In this document: in pieces, positions 23,186-25,107 of the stretch
Layout of the letters: every line of letters begins with the position of its first letter
Position numbering within the stretch: position 1 is the first letter of the stretch
NCBI GenBank assembly: GCA_934796775.1
Contig: CAKVPH010000024.1
Span: forward strand, 1-25,107
Source of the DNA: an uncultured Clostridia bacterium
GTDB taxonomy: Bacteria > Bacillota > Clostridia > Christensenellales > Borkfalkiaceae
Length of the DNA: 25,107 bases
Reading direction: 5' to 3'
Notes under the pieces: model-generated
Database searches by the model: none
What the model was told of the DNA's origin: nothing
The model's input: only the letters and a program-made list of their open reading frames with translations
Position numbers and translations under genes: made by a program

Positions 23186-23257
23186 ATGATAATGAGTTAT
23201 AAAGCACAATCGAAATATTCTTTATTTCCCTTGCGCTTTTTTTCTAAAAATTATTAA
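23186..23257 (+). CDS. Possible 23-aa leader peptide
   Basis: ATG at 23186 is preceded by GGAGG at 23172-23176 (nine bases) and opens MIMSYKAQSKYSLFPLRFF, ending KNY at TAA 23255-23257. It ends 32 bp before the SDR start, inside the predicted leader. It is too short to recognise a family, and it may be chance, but the ribosome site is strong. Confidence 0.3.
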   Translation: MIMSYKAQSKYSLFPLRFFSKNY

Positions 23258-23289
23258 ATTATTTTGTAAAAAAGAAAGGGAGAAACGCT

Positions 23290-24297
23290 ATGTATAATAA
23301 ATATTTGATTACGGGCGCAAGCGGGTTTCTCGGTAGCGCGGTGATAGACAAACTTGTTGCGACATCTGCAAAAATTTATGCGCTGACATTACCTAATGAC
23401 AGGCTTGCAGACAAACTCCCCCGGGAAGTGATCCGGATAAACGGAGACGTTTGTGATTTTTCTTCGCTGTCGGAATTTTTCCAAATATCTGACGAATCGA
23501 CATGCGTGATACATTGCGCAGGTATCGTTTCGATAGCGAGTCGCCCTGACGAGAAGCTTTATAAAGTAAACGTCGAGGGAACGAAGAATATTCTTGCCGG
23601 CTTTGAATCGCGGGGCGTGGCTAAATTGATTTACGTAAGTTCCGTTCACGCAATTCCGGAACAACCGAAGGGAATTTTAATTAAAGAAATCTGCGAGTTT
23701 TCGCCCGAAAGTGTTTTCGGGGAGTATGCAAAAACAAAAGCTATGGCAACGCAGGCGGTGTTTGAGGCAACAAAACGCGGATTAAACGCAAGCGTAGTTT
23801 TCCCGACGGGCATAATCGGACCGAATGACGAAGCAATGGGGAGCATAACAACTATGCTTTCGTCATATCTCGCGGGTAAACTTCCTGTTGCCGTCAAAGG
23901 CGGATACGATTTTGTTGATGTAAGAGATGTTGCCGACGGGATCATTTCTTGCACCGAAAAAGGCGAAAAAGGCGAAGGATATATTCTTTCAGGACATTAC
24001 GTTACGATTAAAGAGCTTATTGATTGCGTGAAAAGCATTACGGGCATAAAAAAGAAAGTGACGTATTTTCCTATGTGCGTTGCAAAAGCGGTCGCTCCTC
24101 TATATGAAAAAATTGCCGTTAGAAAAAAAAGAAAGCTGTTTTACACGCCGTATGCTGTAAATGTTTTGAGTTCGAACGGACTGTTTTCAAATGAGAAAGC
24201 GAGGAGTGCGCTTAATTATAATTCTCGCCCGCTTTCCGAAACTCTGACGGATACCGTAAGATGGTTGAAAGACGGCGCTTTTCAAAATAAAACTTAA
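23290..24297 (+). CDS. Extended SDR: NAD-dependent epimerase or dihydroflavonol-reductase-like
   Basis: A 335-aa extended short-chain dehydrogenase. The cofactor site is TGASGFLGS (8-16). The catalytic Tyr and Lys are Y146 and K150 in EYAKTKAMA, with the Ser in IYVSSVHA. Further family marks are HCAGIVS, VNVEGTKN and PTGIIGPND. The substrate pocket cannot be read; relatives reduce or epimerise nucleotide sugars, flavonoid-like ketones or steroid-like substrates. GGGAGAA lies before the ATG. A Crp/Fnr regulator gene follows 16 bp later and may control it. The pair sits between two IS3-type left ends, and its DNA looks somewhat richer in GC than the CRISPR region. Confidence 0.86.
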   Translation: MYNKYLITGASGFLGSAVIDKLVATSAKIYALTLPNDRLADKLPREVIRINGDVCDFSSLSEFFQISDESTCVIHCAGIVSIASRPDEKLYKVNVEGTKNILAGFESRGVAKLIYVSSVHAIPEQPKGILIKEICEFSPESVFGEYAKTKAMATQAVFEATKRGLNASVVFPTGIIGPNDEAMGSITTMLSSYLAGKLPVAVKGGYDFVDVRDVADGIISCTEKGEKGEGYILSGHYVTIKELIDCVKSITGIKKKVTYFPMCVAKAVAPLYEKIAVRKKRKLFYTPYAVNVLSSNGLFSNEKARSALNYNSRPLSETLTDTVRWLKDGAFQNKT

Positions 24298-24313
24298 AAA
24301 GGAAACCGGAATT

Positions 24314-24976
24314 ATGGATAAATCGTGTGCGATAAATCAAATACCTTTTTATGAACTGCTTACCGACGAACAAAAGAAAGAGGTTTTCGATCACTCGAAA
24401 GTTAAAGCGTTCGGAAAGGACGAGATAATATCCGGATTTTTAAATCCTTGTATCGGGCCGTTTTTGATACTCGAAGGCGAAGTCCGCGCGATAATGGACG
24501 ATGAAAATTTCAGAGAAGTAACATTATTTAAGCTTTATAAAGGCGACATGGCATTGCTTTCGGCTGCGTGCGTGTTGGAATACGTCACTTTCGACGTGAA
24601 ATTCGTCGTGGAAAGCGACAGCGTTTTGCTGATTATCGAGTCGGGTACGATAAAGGAAATAATGACGAAAAACATTGCCGTAAGATGCAAGGTTTTTGAA
24701 GGGCTTACGGAAAGATTTTCCTCATGTATGTTGACCATGCACGACTTGCTTTTTACGAGGTACGACAGAAGATTAGCCTCATTTTTGGTGGAAAGGTATC
24801 TTTACACGGGAGAAACCGAGTTTTACATAACTCAGGAAGAAATCGCAAAAATGACGAGTTCCGTAAGAGAGGTTGCAGGAAGGGCAATAAGGCAATTTGC
24901 CAAGGACGGACTTATAGAATACGGCAGAGGAAGGGTAAAACTTCTTGACATTAAAAAGCTGAAAAACTTGATGTAG
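24314..24976 (+). CDS. Crp/Fnr-family transcriptional regulator
   Basis: A 220-aa protein with an N-terminal cyclic-nucleotide-binding beta barrel (about 20-120: FLILEGEVRAIMDDENFREVTLFKLYKGDMALLS in substance), a dimer helix (about 125-150) and a C-terminal winged helix (YITQEEIAKMTSSVREVAGRAIRQF, about 167-195, then GLIEYGRGRVKLLD). The cAMP-contact residues of Crp are not obvious, and there is no Fnr-type N-terminal Cys cluster, so the signal is unknown. AAGGAAA precedes the ATG. It lies 16 bp after the SDR gene in one transcription unit. Confidence 0.9.
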   Translation: MDKSCAINQIPFYELLTDEQKKEVFDHSKVKAFGKDEIISGFLNPCIGPFLILEGEVRAIMDDENFREVTLFKLYKGDMALLSAACVLEYVTFDVKFVVESDSVLLIIESGTIKEIMTKNIAVRCKVFEGLTERFSSCMLTMHDLLFTRYDRRLASFLVERYLYTGETEFYITQEEIAKMTSSVREVAGRAIRQFAKDGLIEYGRGRVKLLDIKKLKNLM

Positions 24977-25032
24977 TCGTACAAAGCAAACGATTACTTT
25001 ATAATAGAATAAAGAAACGGATCGGACGTTAA

Positions 25033-25107
25033 TGATATGCACCCCAAAAGTTAGACACTTTAGGAGGTGCATATTTTTATGTCAAGAAAAAACAAAAACT
25101 ACTCGCC
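25033..25107 (+). mobile_element. Left end of an IS3/IS150-type element, cut by window end
   Basis: TGATATGCACCCCAAAAGTTAGACACTT is, in pattern, an IS150-group terminal repeat beginning with TG. It is followed by AGGAGG and the start of an orfA. It resembles the remnant at 22911 in the same orientation. Only 75 bp are visible. Confidence 0.7.
25079..25107 (+). CDS. IS3-family transposase orfA, first codons only
   Basis: ATG at 25079 with AGGAGG a short distance upstream opens MSRKNKNYS, the usual basic start of IS3-family OrfA proteins. The gene runs past the window, so intactness is unknown. Confidence 0.6.

Overview
The window looks like AT-rich Firmicutes DNA, most likely from an uncultured clostridial lineage. 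Shine-Dalgarno sites are mostly GGAGG-like, promoters read as TTGACA/TATAAT, and the order rpmE / DUF1385-prmC / prfA is a familiar Firmicutes arrangement. Cas1, Cas2, Cas9 and Csn2 together define a type II-A CRISPR system. Family names come from reading the proteins by eye; no database search was run.

Layout. (a) 1-126: the 3' part of a 5S rRNA and its terminator, the end of an rRNA operon. (b) 127-1533: an ISL3-family insertion sequence with recognisable 26-bp ends and a dead transposase. (c) 1534-9344: a complete type II-A CRISPR-Cas locus. A cas-operon promoter is followed by a tracrRNA gene on the opposite strand, then cas9, cas1, cas2 and csn2 with overlapping ends, a leader with an exact ATTTGAG anchor, and an array of 25 repeats and 24 spacers. 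All nuclease motifs that can be read in Cas9 and Cas1 are intact, so the system looks functional. (d) 9371-9598: a small unknown gene starting 26 bp after the last repeat. (e) 9791-10810: a medium-chain dehydrogenase lacking the catalytic zinc ligands. (f) 11110-16162: housekeeping translation genes: rpmE, a DUF1385-PrmC fusion, prfA, a small P-loop protein and trpS. (g) 16278-19824: DUF5685 protein, J-like protein, membrane protein and a TrmA/RlmD-type RNA methyltransferase. (h) 19929-22813: a membrane protein gene, a MocR-type regulator with an altered active site, a divergent ECF transporter S component and an L-rhamnose mutarotase. (i) 22911-25107: an SDR-Crp/Fnr gene pair lying between two IS3-type left ends, the second running off the window.

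How it works together. Cas9, guided by crRNA and tracrRNA, performs interference. Cas1, Cas2 and Csn2 (with Cas9) add spacers at the leader end. The tracrRNA is encoded entirely antisense to the predicted cas9 5' leader, and its promoter overlaps the cas9 ribosome-binding region, an arrangement that could couple guide production to Cas9 expression. In the housekeeping part, PrmC modifies the GGQ glutamine of the release factor encoded immediately downstream (prfA), with the stop and start codons overlapping. The MocR/ECF pair probably concerns uptake of a vitamin, B6 being the usual partner of MocR regulators.

The points most worth a second look are the interlocked tracrRNA/cas9 control region, the MocR-like protein with Arg in place of the PLP lysine and a short C-terminus, the DUF1385-PrmC fusion, the unknown small gene abutting the array, and several perfect palindromes and two-copy tandem repeats in intergenic DNA.
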